From Ecdyonurus torrentis (taxonomy: Eukaryota; Arthropoda; Insecta; Ephemeroptera; Heptageniidae), in the NCBI GenBank assembly GCA_949318235.1, contig OX439131.1, positions 16,597,189 to 16,661,188 of the forward strand: a stretch of 64,000 nt of DNA. The letters are read 5' to 3'. Below are positions 12,301-24,853 of the stretch, piece by piece. Numbering within the stretch: the first letter of the stretch is position 1; each line of letters starts with the position of its first letter. The notes beneath the pieces are model-generated. The model made no database searches. It was not told the DNA's origin and worked only from the letters and a program-made list of their open reading frames with translations. The translations under genes and the position numbers were made by a program.

Positions 12301-12939
12301 TATTTTACTTAATGCATTCATATGTTTTTTAGATAGTAAAAAGTGAAAATGTTGTGATTAAACGATCGCTAAAAAAAAGCTTCACATAATACACACACGT
12401 ATGTTTGTAACAAAGCTGTAGGCGTCCGAACCTATTAGGAAATCTCGTTTAATTCCCTGTCTTGATGTTTATGTATTTTACATAAGCCTTGTATGTGTTT
12501 GTTTGACCGTATTTTAGAGAAAATATTATGTTAAAGGAAACTGTAAAATATAACACAAGATATACACACACCTATGTTTGTGTGTGGGTAGTACAAATCC
12601 CAATCTATGTTGAAAATTAGTTTTGAATCCTAGCGCGATGTTTTTGTATTTTTCATAAGCCATAATTATGTAGTTAAGATATTATTAAGTAAAAATATTA
12701 TGTTTAAAGAATAGGTAAAAATAGGCATCGCATAATACACACATCTATGTTTGTGAGCAAGCAGTGAGGGTCCCCACCGATCTTGAAATCTCTTTTTTTT
12801 TCATGGCACAATGTTTTTGTATTTTACATAATGCTTTCATATGTTTTTAATATAGTAAAAAGTGAAAATTTTGAGATTAAACGATCGGTAAAAAAAAGCT
12901 TCACATAATACACACACGTTTGTTTGTAACAAAGCTGTA

Positions 12940-13457
12940 GGCGTCTGAACCTATTAGGAAATCTCGTTTAATTCCCTGTCTTGATGTTTATGTATTTTAC
13001 ATAAGCCTTTTATGTGTTTTTTTGACCGTAATTTAGAGAAAATATTATGTTAAAGGAATCTGTAAAATATAACACAAGATATACACACACCTATGTTTGT
13101 GTGTGGGTAGTACAAATCCCAAACTATGTTGAAAATTAGTTTTGAATCCTAGCGCGATGTTTTTGTATTTTTTATAAGCCATAATTATGTATTTAAGCTA
13201 ATATTAAGTAAAAATATTATGTTTAAAGAATATTCAAAATAGGCAGTGCATAATACACACATCTATGTTTGTGAGCAAGCAGTGAGGGTCCCCACCGATC
13301 TTGAAATCTTGTTTTATTTCATGGCGCAATGTTTTTGTATTTTACTTAATGCATTCATATGTTTTTTAGATAGTAAAAAGTGAAAATTTTGGGATTAAAC
13401 TATTGAAAAAAAAAAGCTTCACTTAATACACACACGTATGTTTGTAAGAAAGCTGTA
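12940..13457 (+). repeat. Chimeric unit, left copy of 1554-bp offset pair
   Basis: This unit combines an A with CTTTTATG followed by the T-run and GTAATTT, a B with the rare CCCAAACTATG and CAGTGC, and a C whose 5' part is the CCCACCG/CTTAATGC type but whose 3' end is GGGATTAAACTATTG plus an A-run. The same combination recurs at 14494. It is followed in both places by a unit with the rare AACAATATT. Confidence 0.87.
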
Positions 13458-14493
13458 GGCGTCCGAACCTATTAGGAAATCTCGTTTAATTCCCTGTCTT
13501 GATGTTTATGTATTTTACATAAGCCTTTTATGTGTTTGTTTGACCGTATTTTAGAGAAAATATTATGTTAAAGGAATCTGTAAAATATAACACAAGATAT
13601 ACACACACCTATGTTTGTGTGTGGGTAGTACAAATCCCAATCTATGTTGAAAATTAGTTTTGAATCCTAGCGCGATGTTTTTGTATTTTTCATAAGCCAT
13701 AATTATGTATTTAAGATAATATTAAGTAACAATATTATGTTTAAAGAATAGGTAGAAAAAGGCATCGCAAAATACACACATCTATGTTTGTGAGCAAGCA
13801 GTGAGGGTCCCCACCGATCTTGAAATCTCGTTTTTTTTCATGGCACAATGTTTTTTTTTTTTACATAATGCTTTCATATGTTTTTAATATAGTAAAAAGT
13901 GAAAATTTTGAGATTAAACGATCGGTAAAAAAAAGCTTCACATAATACACACACGTTTGTTTGTAACAAAGCTGTAGGCGTCCGAACCTATTAGGAAATC
14001 TCGTTTAATTCCCTGTCTTGATGTTAACGTATTTTACATAAGCCTTTTATGTGTTTGTTTGACCGTATTTTAGAGAAAATATTATGTTAAAGGAATCTGT
14101 AAAATATAACACAAGATATACACACACCTATGTTTGTGTGTGGGTAGTACAAATCCCAATCTATGTTGAAAATTAGTTTTGAATCCTAGCGCGATGTTTT
14201 TGTATTTTTTATAAGCCATAATTATGTATTTAAGCTAATATTAGGTAAAAATATTATGTTTAATAATATTTATAATAGGCATCGCATAATACACACATCT
14301 ATGTTTGTGAGCAAGCAGTGAGGGTCCCCACCGATCTTGAAATCTTGTTTTATTTCATGGCGCAATGTTTTTTTATTTTACTTAATGCATTCATATGTTT
14401 TTTAGATCGTAAAAAGTGAAAATTTTGAGATTAAACGATCGGTAAAAAAAAGCTTCACATAATACACACACGTTTGTTTGTAACAAAGCTGTA

Positions 14494-15011
14494 AGCGTCT
14501 GAACCTATTAGGAAATCTCGTTTAATTCCCTGTCTTGATGTTTATGTATTTTACATAAGCCTTTTATGTGTTTTTTTGACCGTAATTTAGAGAAAATATT
14601 ATGTTAAAGGAATCTGTAAAATATAACACAAGATATACACACACCTATGTTTGTGTGTGGGTAGTACAAATCCCAAACTATGTTGAAAATTAGTTTTGAA
14701 TCCTAGCGCGATGTTTTTGTATTTTTTATAAGCCATAATTATGTATTTAAGCTAATATTAAGTAAAAATATTATGTTTAAAGAATATTCAAAATAGGCAG
14801 TGCATAATACACACATCTATGTTTGTGAGCAAGCAGTGAGGGTCCCCACCGATCTTGAAATCTTGTTTTATTTCATGGCGCAATGTTTTTGTATTTTACT
14901 TAATGCATTCATATGTTTTTTAGATATTAAAAAGTGAAAATTTTGGGATTAAACTATTGAAAAAAAAAAGCTTCACTTAATACACACACGTATGTTTGTA
15001 AGAAAGCTGTA
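14494..15011 (+). repeat. Chimeric unit, right copy of 1554-bp offset pair
   Basis: This is the partner of 12940-13457, three trimers downstream, with the same CCCAAACTATG, CAGTGC and GGGATTAAACTATTG combination. Private changes are GTAAGCGTCTG at its start and AGATATTAAAAAG in C. The duplication is therefore older than these two point changes. Confidence 0.86.
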
Positions 15012-15529
15012 GGCGTCCGAACCTATTAGGAAATCTCGTTTAATTCCCTGTCTTGATGTTTATGTACTTTACATAAGCCTTTTATGTGTTTGTTTGACCG
15101 TATTTTAGAGAAAATATTATGTTAAAGGAATCTGTAAAATATAACACAAGATATACACACACCTATGTTTGTGTGTGGGTAGTACAAATCCCAATCTATG
15201 TTGAAAATTAGTTTTGAATCCTAGCGCGATGTTTTTGTATTTTTCATAAGCCATAATTATGTATTTAAGATAATATTAAGTAACAATATTATGTTTAAAG
15301 AATATTTAAAATAGGCATTGCATAATACACACATCTATGTTTGTGAGCAAACAGTGAGGGTCCTTACCGATCTTGAAATCTTGTTTTATTTCATGGCGCA
15401 ATGTTTTTGTATTTTACTTAATGCATTCATATGTTTTTTAGATCGTAAAAAGGGAAAATTTTGTGATTAAACGATCGGTAAAAAAAAGCTTCACATAATA
15501 CACACACGTATGTTTGTAACAAAGCTGTA

Positions 15530-18500
15530 GGCGTCCGAACCTATTAGGAAATCTCGTTTAATTCCCTGTCTTGATGTTTATGTATTTTACATAAGCCTTG
15601 TATGTGTTTGTTTGACCGTATTTTAGAGAAAATATTATGTTAAAGGAATCTGTAAAATATAACACAAGATATACACACACCTATGTTTGTGTGTGGGTAG
15701 TACAAATCCCAATCTATGTTGAAAATTAGTTTTGAATCCTAGCGCGATGTTTTTGTATTTTTTATAAGCCATAATTATGTATTTAAGCTAATATTAAGTC
15801 AAAATATTGTTTAATAATATTTATAATAGGCATCGCATAATACACACATCTATGTTTGTGAGCAAGCAGTGAGGGTCCCCACCGATCTTGAAATCTTGTT
15901 TTATTTCATGGCGCAATGTTTTTGTATTTTACTTAATGCATTCATATGTTTTTTAGATCGTAAAAAGTGAAAATTTTGTGACTAAACTATTGAAAAAATA
16001 AAGCTTCACTTAATACACACACGTATGTTTGTAAGAAAGCTGTAGGCGTCCGAACCTATTAGGAAATCTCGTTTAATTCCCTGTCTTGATGTTTATGTAT
16101 TTTACATAAGCCTTTTATGTGTTTGTTTGACCGTATTTTAGAGAAAATATTATGTTAAAGGAATCTGTAAAATATAACACAAGATATACACACACCTATG
16201 TTTGTGTTTGGGTAGTACAAATCCCAATCTATGTTGAAAATTAGTTTTGAATCCTAGCGCGATGTTTTTGTATTTTTCATAAGCCATAAATATGTATTTA
16301 AGATAATATTAAGTAAAAATATTATGTTTAAAGAATAGGTAAAAATAGGCATCGCATAATACACACATCTATGTTTGTGAGCAAGCAGTGAGGGTCCCCA
16401 CCGATCTTGAAATCTCGTTTTTTTTTCATGGCACAATGTTTTTGTATTTTACATAATGCTTTCATATGTTTTTAATATAGTAAAAAGTGAAAATTTTGCG
16501 ATTAAACGATCGGTAAAAAAAAGCTTCACATAATACACACACGTTTGTTTGTAACAAAGCTGTAGGCGTCCGAACCTATTAGGAAATCTCGTTTAATTCC
16601 CTGTCTTGATGTTTATGTATTTTACATAAGCAATTTATGTGTTTTTTTGACCGTAATTTAGAGAAAATATTATGTTAAAGGAATCTGTAAAATATAACAC
16701 AAGATATACACACACCTATGTTTGTGTGTGGGTAGTACAAATCCCAATCTATGTTGAAAATTAGTTTTGAATCCTAGCGCGATGTTTTTGTATTTTTCAT
16801 AAGCCATAATTATGTATTTAAGATAATATTAAGTAAAAATATTATGTTTAAAGAATAGGTAAAAATAGGCATCGCATAATACACACATCTATGTTTGTGA
16901 GCAAGCAGTGAGGGTCCCCACCGATCTTGAAATCTCGTTTTTTTTTCATGGCACAATGTTTTTGTATTTTACATAATGCTTTCATATGTTTTTAATATAG
17001 TAAAAAGTGAAAATTTTGAGATTAAACGATCGGTAAAAAAAAGCTTCACATAATACACACACGTATGTTTGTAAGAAAGCTGTAGGCGTCCGAACCTATT
17101 AGGAAATCTCGTTTAATTCCCTGTCTTGATGTTAACGTATTTTACATAAGCCTTTTATGTGTTTGTTTGACCGTATTTTAGAGAAAATATTATGTTAAAG
17201 GAATCTGTAAAATATAACACAAGATAAACACACACCTATGTTTGTGTGTGGGTAGTACAAATCCCAATCTATGTTGAAAATTAGTTTTGAATCCTAGCGC
17301 AATGTTTTTGTATTTTTCATAAGCCATAATTATGTATTTAAGATAATATTAAGTGAAAATATTATGTTTAAAGAATATTTAAAATAGGCATTGCATAATA
17401 CACACATCTATGTTTGTGAGCAAACAGTAAGGGTCCTTACCGATCTTGAAATCTTGTTTTATTTCATGGCGCAATGTTTTTATATTTTACTTAATGCATT
17501 CATATGTTTTTTAGATCGTAAAAAGTAAAAATTTTGTGATTAAACGATCGGTAAAAACAAGCTTCACATAATACACACACGTATGTTTGTAACAAAGCTG
17601 TAGGCGTCCGAACCTATTAGGAAATCTCGTTTAATTCCCTGTCTTGATGTTTATGTATTTTACATAAGCCTTGTATGTGTTTGTTTGACCGTATTTTAGA
17701 GAAAATATTATGTTAAAGGAATCTGTAAAATATAACACAAGATATACACACACCTATGTTTGTGTGTGGGTAGTACAAATCCCAATCTCTGTTGAAAATT
17801 AGTTTTGAATCCTAGCGCGATGTTTTTGTATTTTTTATAAGCCATAATTATGTATTTAAGCTAATATTAAGTAAAAATATTATGTTTAATAATATTTATA
17901 ATAGGCATCGCATAATACACACATCTATGTTTGTGAGCAAGCAGTGAGGGTCCCCACCGATCTTGAAATCTCGTTTTTTTTCATGGCACAATGTTTTTGT
18001 ATTTTACATAATGCTTTCATATGTTTTTAATATAGTAAAAAGTGAAAATTTTGAGATTAAACGATCGGTAAAAAAAAGCTTCACATAATACACACACGTT
18101 TGTTTGTAACAAAGCTGTAGGCGTCCGAACCTATTAGGAAATCTCGTTTAATTCCCTGTCTTGATGTTAACGTATTTTACATAAGCCTTTTATGTGTTTG
18201 TTTGACCGTATTTTAGAGAAAATATTATGTTAAAGGAATCTGTAAAATATAACACAAGATAAACACACACCTATGTTTGTGTGTGGGTAGTACAAATCCC
18301 AATCTATGTTGAAAATTAGTTTTGAATCCTAGCGCAATGTTTTTGTATTTTTCATAAGCCATAATTATGTATTTAAGATAATATTAAGTGAAAATATTAT
18401 GTTTAAAGAATATTTAAAATAGGCATTGCATAATACACACATCTATGTTTGTGAGCAAACAGTGAGGGTCCTTACCGATCTTGAAATCTTGTTTTATTTC

Positions 18501-18637
18501 ATGGCGCAATGTTTTTATATTTTAATTAATGCATTCATATGTTTTTTAGATCGTAAAAAGTAAAAATTTTGTGATTAAACGATCGGTAAAAACAAGCTTC
18601 ACATAATACACACACGTATGTTTGTAACAAAGCTGTA
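15530..18637 (+). repeat. 3.11-kb super-repeat copy 1 (P-Q-R-S-T-S)
   Basis: Six trimers. P (15530) is short at 515 bp because ATTATG is shortened in AAAATATTGTTTAAT. Q (16045) carries GTGTTTGGGTAG and a private CATAAATATG. R is 16565, S is 17085, T is 17603 with the rare CAATCTCTGTTG, and S is 18120, which has TTTTAATTAATGC. The private base at 16290 in Q removes a stop on the minus strand and opens a chance 60-codon frame. Confidence 0.9.
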
Positions 18638-21227
18638 GGCGTCCGAACCTATTAGGAAATCTCGTTTAATTTCCTGTCTTGATGTTTATGTATTTTACAT
18701 AAGCCTTGTATGTGTTTGTTTGACCGTATTTTAGAGAAAATATTATGTTAAAGGAATCTGTAAAATATAACACAAGATATACACACACCTATGTTTGTGT
18801 GTGGGTAGTACAAATCCCAATCTATGTTGAAAATTAGTTTTGAATCCTAGCGCGATGTTTTTGTATTTTTTATAAGCCATAATTATGTATTTAAGCTAAT
18901 ATTAAGTAAAAATATTATGTTTAATAATATTTATAATAGGCATCGCATAATACACACATCTATGTTTGTGAGCAAGCAGTGAGGGTCCCCACCGATCTTG
19001 AAATCTTGTTTTATTTCATGGCGCAATGTTTTTGTATTTTACTTAATGCATTCATATGTTTTTTAGATCGTAAAAAGTGAAAATTTTGTGACTAAACTAT
19101 TGAAAAAATAAAGCTTCACTTAATACACACACGTATGTTTGTAAGAAAGCTGTAGGCGTCCGAACCTATTAGGAAATCTCGTTTAATTCCCTGTCTTGAT
19201 GTTTATGTATTTTACATAAGCCTTTTATGTGTTTGTTTGACCGTATTTTAGAGAAAATATTATGTTAAAGGAATCTGTAAAATATAACACAAGATATACA
19301 CACACCTATGTTTGTGTTTGGGTAGTACAAATCCCAATCTATGTTGAAAATTAGTTTTGAATCCTAGCGCGATGTTTTTGTATTTTTCATAAGCCCTAAT
19401 TATGTATTTAAGATAATATTAAGTAAAAATATTATGTTTAAAGAATAGGTAAAAATAGGCATCGCATAATACACACATCTATGTTTGTGAGCAAGCAGTG
19501 AGGGTCCCCACCGATCTTGAAATCTCGTTTTTTTTTCATGGCACAATGTTTTTGTATTTTACATAATGCTTTCATATGTTTTTAATATAGTAAAAAGTGA
19601 AAATTTTGCGATTAAACGATCGGTAAAAAAAAGCTTCACATAATACACACACGTATGTTTGTAAGAAAGCTGTAGGCGTCCGAACCTATTAGGAAATCTC
19701 GTTTAATTCCCTGTCTTGATGTTAACGTATTTTACATAAGCCTTTTATGTGTTTGTTTGACCGTATTTTAGAGAAAATATTATGTTAAAGGAATCTGTAA
19801 AATATAACACAAGATAAACACACACCTATGTTTGTGTGTGGGTAGTACAAATCCCAATCTATGTTGAAAATTAGTTTTGAATCCTAGCGCAATGTTTTTG
19901 TATTTTTCATAAGCCATAATTATGTATTTAAGATAATATTAAGTGAAAATATTATGTTTAAAGAATATTTAAAATAGGCATTGCATAATACACACATCTA
20001 TGTTTGTGAGCAAACAGTGAGGGTCCTTACCGATCTTGAAATCTTGTTTTATTTCATGGCGCAATGTTTTTATATTTTACTTAATGCATTCATATGTTTT
20101 TTAGATCGTAAAAAGTAAAAATTTTGTGATTAAACGATCGGTAAAAACAAGCTTCACATAATACACACACGTATGTTTGTAACAAAGCTGTAGGCGTCCG
20201 AACCTATTAGGAAATCTCGTTTAATTTCCTGTCTTGATGTTTATGTATTTTACATAAGCCTTGTATGTGTTTGTTTGACCGTATTTTAGAGAAAATATTA
20301 TGTTAAAGGAATCTGTAAAATATAACACAAGATATACACACACCTATGTTTGTGTGTGGGTAGTACAAATCCCAATCTCTGTTGAAAATTAGTTTTGAAT
20401 CCTAGCGCGATGTTTTTGTATTTTTTATAAGCCATAATTATGTATTTAAGCTAATATTAAGTAAAAATATTATGTTTAATAATATTTATAATAGGCATCG
20501 CATAATACACACATCTATGTTTGTGAGCAAGCAGTGAGGGTCCCCACCGATCTTGAAATCTCGTTTTTTTTCATGGCACAATGTTTTTGTATTTTACATA
20601 ATGCTTTCATATGTTTTTAATATAGTAAAAAGTGAAAATTTTGAGATTAAACGATCGGTAAAAAAAAGCTTCACATAATACACACACGTTTGTTTGTAAC
20701 AAAGCTGTAGGCGTCCGAACCTATTAGGAAATCTCGTTTAATTCCCTGTCTTGATGTTAACGTATTTTACATAAGCCTTTTATGTGTTTGTTTGACCGTA
20801 TTTTAGAGAAAATATTATGTTAAAGGAATCTGTAAAATATAACACAAGATAAACACACACCTATGTTTGTGTGTGGGTAGTACAAATCCCAATCTATGTT
20901 GAAAATTAGTTTTGAATCCTAGCGCAATGTTTTTGTATTTTTCATAAGCCATAATTATGTATTTAAGATAATATTAAGTGAAAATATTATGTTTAAAGAA
21001 TATTTAAAATAGGCATTGCATAATACACACATCTATGTTTGTGAGCAAACAGTGAGGGTCCTTACCGATCTTGAAATCTTGTTTTATTTCATGGCGCAAT
21101 GTTTTTATATTTTACTTAATGCATTCATATGTTTTTTAGATCGTAAAAAGTAAAAATTTTGTGATTAAACGATCGGTAAAAACAAGCTTCACATAATACA
21201 CACACGTATGTTTGTAAGAAAGCTGTA
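18638..21227 (+). repeat. 2.59-kb deletion form of the super-repeat, copy 2 (P-Q-S-T-S)
   Basis: Five trimers with R missing. The end of Q (unit 19155) is a fusion. It keeps the Q marker TTTTGCGATTAAACG at about 19603-19617 but ends with the R marker GTATGTTTGTAAGAAAG instead of GTTTGTTTGTAACAAAG. The exchange that removed one trimer therefore lies between about 19608 and 19653. P and T carry TTTCCTGTCTTG, as do P and T of copy 3. Confidence 0.9.
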
Positions 21228-24200
21228 GGCGTCCGAACCTATTAGGAAATCTCGTTTAATTTCCTGTCTTGATGTTTATGTATTTTACATAAGCCTTGTA
21301 TGTGTTTGTTTGACCGTATTTTAGAGAAAATATTATGTTAAAGGAATCTGTAAAATATAACACAAGATATACACACACCTATGTTTGTGTGTGGGTAGTA
21401 CAAATCCCAATCTATGTTGAAAATTAGTTTTGAATCCTAGCGCGATGTTTTTGTATTTTTTATAAGCCATAATTATGTATTTAAGCTAATATTAAGTAAA
21501 AATATTATGTTTAATAATATTTATAATAGGCATTGCATAATACACACATCTATGTTTGTGAGCAAGCAGTGAGGGTCCCCACCGATCTTGAAATCTTGTT
21601 TTATTTCATGGCGCAATGTTTTTGTATTTTACTTAATGCATTCATATGTTTTTTAGATCGTAAAAAGTGAAAATTTTGTGACTAAACTATTGAAAAAATA
21701 AAGCTTCACTTAATACACACACGTATGTTTGTAAGAAAGCTGTAGGCGTCCGAACCTATTAGGAAATCTCGTTTAATTCCCTGTCTTGATGTTTATGTAT
21801 TTTACATAAGCCTTTTATGTGTTTGTTTGACCGTATTTTAGAGAAAATATTATGTTAAAGGAATCTGTAAAATATAACACAAGATATACACACACCTATG
21901 TTTGTGTTTGGGTAGTACAAATCCCAATCTATGTTGAAAATTAGTTTTGAATCCTAGCGCGATGTTTTTGTATTTTTCATAAGCCATAATTATGTATTTA
22001 AGATAATATTAAGTAAAAATATTATGTTTAAAGAATAGGTAAAAATAGGCATCGCATAATACACACATCTATGTTTGTGAGCAAGCAGTGAGGGTCCCCA
22101 CCGATCTTGAAATCTCGTTTTTTTTTCATGGCACAATGTTTTTGTATTTTACATAATGCTTTCATATGTTTTTAATATAGTAAAAAGTGAAAATTTTGCG
22201 ATTAAACGATCGGTAAAAAAAAGCTTCACATAATACACACACGTTTGTTTGTAACAAAGCTGTAGGCGTCCGAACCTATTAGGAAATCTCGTTTAATTCC
22301 CTGTCTTGATGTTTATGTATTTTACATAAGCAATTTATGTGTTTTTTTAACCGTAATTTAGAGAAAATATTATGTTAAAGGAATCTGTAAAATATAACAC
22401 AAGATATACAAACACCTATGTTTGTGTGTGGGTAGTACAAATCCCAATCTATGTTGAAAATTAGTTTTGAATCCTAGCGCGATGTTTTTGTATTTTTCAT
22501 AAGCCATAATTATGTATTTAAGATAATATTAAGTAAAAATATTATGTTTAAAGAATAGGTAAAAATAGGCATCGCATAATACACACATCTATGTTTGTGA
22601 GCAAGCAGTGAGGGTTCCCACCGATCTTGAAATCTCGTTTTTTTTCATGGCACAATGTTTTTGTATTTTACATAATGCTTTCAGATGTTTTTAATATAGT
22701 AAAAAGTGAAAATTTTGAGATTAAACGATCGGTAAAAAAAAGCTTCACATAATACACACACGTATGTTTGTAAGAAAGCTGTAGGCGTCCGAACCTATTA
22801 GGAAATCTCGTTTAATTCCCTGTCTTGATGTTAACGTATTTTACATAAGCCTTTTATGTGTTTGTTTGACCGTATTTTAGAGAAAATATTATGTTAAAGG
22901 AATCTGTAAAATATAACACAAGATAAACACACACCTATGTTTGTGTGTGGGTAGTACAAATCCCAATCTATGTTGAAAATTAGTTTTGAATCCTAGCGCA
23001 ATGTTTTTGTATTTTTCATAAGCCATAATTATGTATTTAAGATAATATTAAGTGAAAATATTATGTTTAAAGAATATTTAAAATAGGCATTGCATAATAC
23101 ACACATCTATGTTTGTGAGCAAACAGTGAGGGTCCTTACCGATCTTGAAATCTTGTTTTATTTCATGGCGCAATGTTTTTATATTTTACTTAATGCATTC
23201 ATATGTTTTTTAGATCGTAAAAAGTAAAAATTTTGTGATTAAACGATCGGTAAAAACAAGCTTCACATAATACACACACGTATGTTTGTAACAAAGCTGT
23301 AGGCGTCCGAACCTATTAGGAAATCTCGTTTAATTTCCTGTCTTGATGTTTATGTATTTTACATAAGCCTTGTATGTGTTTGTTTGACCGTATTTTAGAG
23401 AAAATATTATGTTAAAGGAATCTGTAAAATATAACACAAGATATACACACACCTATGTTTGTGTGTGGGTAGTACAAATCCCAATCTATGTTGAAAATTA
23501 GTTTTGAATCCTAGCGCGATGTTTTTGTATTTTTTATAAGCCATAATTATGTATTTAAGCTAATATTAAGTAAAAATATTATGTTTAATAATATTTATAA
23601 TAGCCATCGCATAATACACACATCTATGTTTGTGAGCAAGCAGTGAGGGTCCCCACCGATCTTGAAATCTCGTTTTTTTTCATGGCACAATGTTTTTGTA
23701 TTTTACATAATGCTTTCATATGTTTTTAATATAGTAAAAAGTGAAAATTTTGAGATTAAACGATCGGTAAAAAAAAGCTTCACATAATACACACACGTAT
23801 GTTTGTAAGAAAGCTGTAGGCGTCCGAACCTATTAGGAAATCTCGTTTAATTCCCTGTCTTGATGTTAACGTATTTTACATAAGCCTTTTATGTGTTTGT
23901 TTGACCGTATTTTAGAGAAAATATTATGTTAAAGGAATCTGTAAAATATAACACAAGATAAACACACACCTATGTTTGTGTGTGGGTAGTACAAATCCCA
24001 ATCTATGTTGAAAATTAGTTTTGAATCCTAGCGCAATGTTTTTGTATTTTTCATAAGCCATAATTATGTATTTAAGATAATATTAAGTGAAAATATTATG
24101 TTTAAAGAATATTTAAAATAGGCATTGCATAATACACACATCTATGTTTGTGAGCAAACAGTGAGGGTCCTTACCGATCTTGAAATCTTGTTTTATTTCA

Positions 24201-24336
24201 TGGCGCAATGTTTTTATATTTTACTTAATGCATTCATATGTTTTTTAGATCGTAAAAAGTAAAAATTTTGTGATTAAACGATCGGTAAAAACAAGCTTCA
24301 CATAATACACACACGTATGTTTGTAACAAAGCTGTA
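21228..24336 (+). repeat. 3.11-kb super-repeat copy 3 (P-Q-R-S-T-S)
   Basis: Six trimers with R present (22265), marked by AATTTATG and AGGTAAAAAT. P (21228) and T (23302) carry TTTCCTGTCTTG, shared with copy 2 but not with P and T of copy 1. Copies 2 and 3 are thus closer to each other at these sites. T of copy 3 ends with GTATGTTTGTAAGAAAG rather than the GTTTGTTTGTAACAAAG of the earlier T units. The next unit (24337) starts as P but finishes with a TTTTGTGATTAAACGATCGG C end, which leads into block IV. Confidence 0.88.
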
Positions 24337-24853
24337 GGCGTCCGAACCTATTAGGAAATCTCGTTTAATTTCCTGTCTTGATGTTTATGTATTTTACATA
24401 AGCCTTGTATGTGTTTGTTTGACCGTATTTTAGAGAAAATATTATGTTAAAGGAATCTGTAAAATATAACACAAGATATACACACACCTATGTTTGTGTG
24501 TGGGTAGTACAAATCCCAATCTATGTTGAAAATTAGTTTTGAATCCTAGCGCGATGTTTTTGTATTTTTTATAAGCCATAATTATGTATTTAAGCTAATA
24601 TTAAGTAAAAATATTATGTTTAATAATATTTATAATATGCATCGCATAATACACACATCTATGTTTGTGAGCAAGCAGTGAGGGTCCCCACCGATCTTGA
24701 AATCTTGTTTTATTTAATGGCGCAATGTTTTTGTATTTTACTTAATGCATTCATATGTTTTTTAGATCGTAAAAAGTGAAAATTTTGTGATTAAACGATC
24801 GGTAAAAACAAGCTTCACATAATACACACACGTATGTTTGTAAGAAAGCTGTA

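Larger units (their letters stand above)
9320..15529 (+). repeat. Block II: mixed trimer units 19-30
   Basis: Unit starts are 9320, 9838, 10354, 10872, 11391, 11909, 12421, 12940, 13458, 13977, 14494 and 15012. Types alternate without a clear long cycle. Units 10354, 11909 and 13977 carry the GTTAACG form of A. Unit 11909 is 512 bp because of a deletion near 11964. Unit 12421 has CTTGTATG. Units 11391, 13458 and 15012 share the rare B change AACAATATT, and the first two also share GTAGAAAAAGGC. Unit 10872 has TTTGTCAGCAAGC. Units 12940-13976 and 14494-15529 form a 3-unit offset pair, listed separately. Confidence 0.87.
15530..24853 (+). repeat. Block III: 3.11-kb (6-trimer) super-repeat, about three copies
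   Basis: Unit starts are 15530, 16045, 16565, 17085, 17603, 18120 (copy 1); 18638, 19155, 19675, 20193, 20710 (copy 2, five units); 21228, 21745, 22265, 22784, 23302, 23819 (copy 3); and 24337 (start of a further copy). The order is P-Q-R-S-T-S. P has CTTGTATG and GTGACTAAACTATTG. Q has GTGTTTGGGTAG. R has AATTTATG with AGGTAAAAAT. S has GTTAACG, GATAAACAC, GCGCAATG and TTTTATATTTT. T has CTTGTATG with a CTCGTTTTTTTTC C monomer. Copy 2 lacks R. Copy starts are 3108, 2590 and 3109 bp apart. Confidence 0.92.

Noticed and set aside
16254..16436. 60-codon reading frame on the minus strand
   Set aside because: It is a chance frame in monomers B and C. A private T to A change at 16290 turns a TAA stop into TAT. 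The related units at 19155 and 21745 keep the stop.
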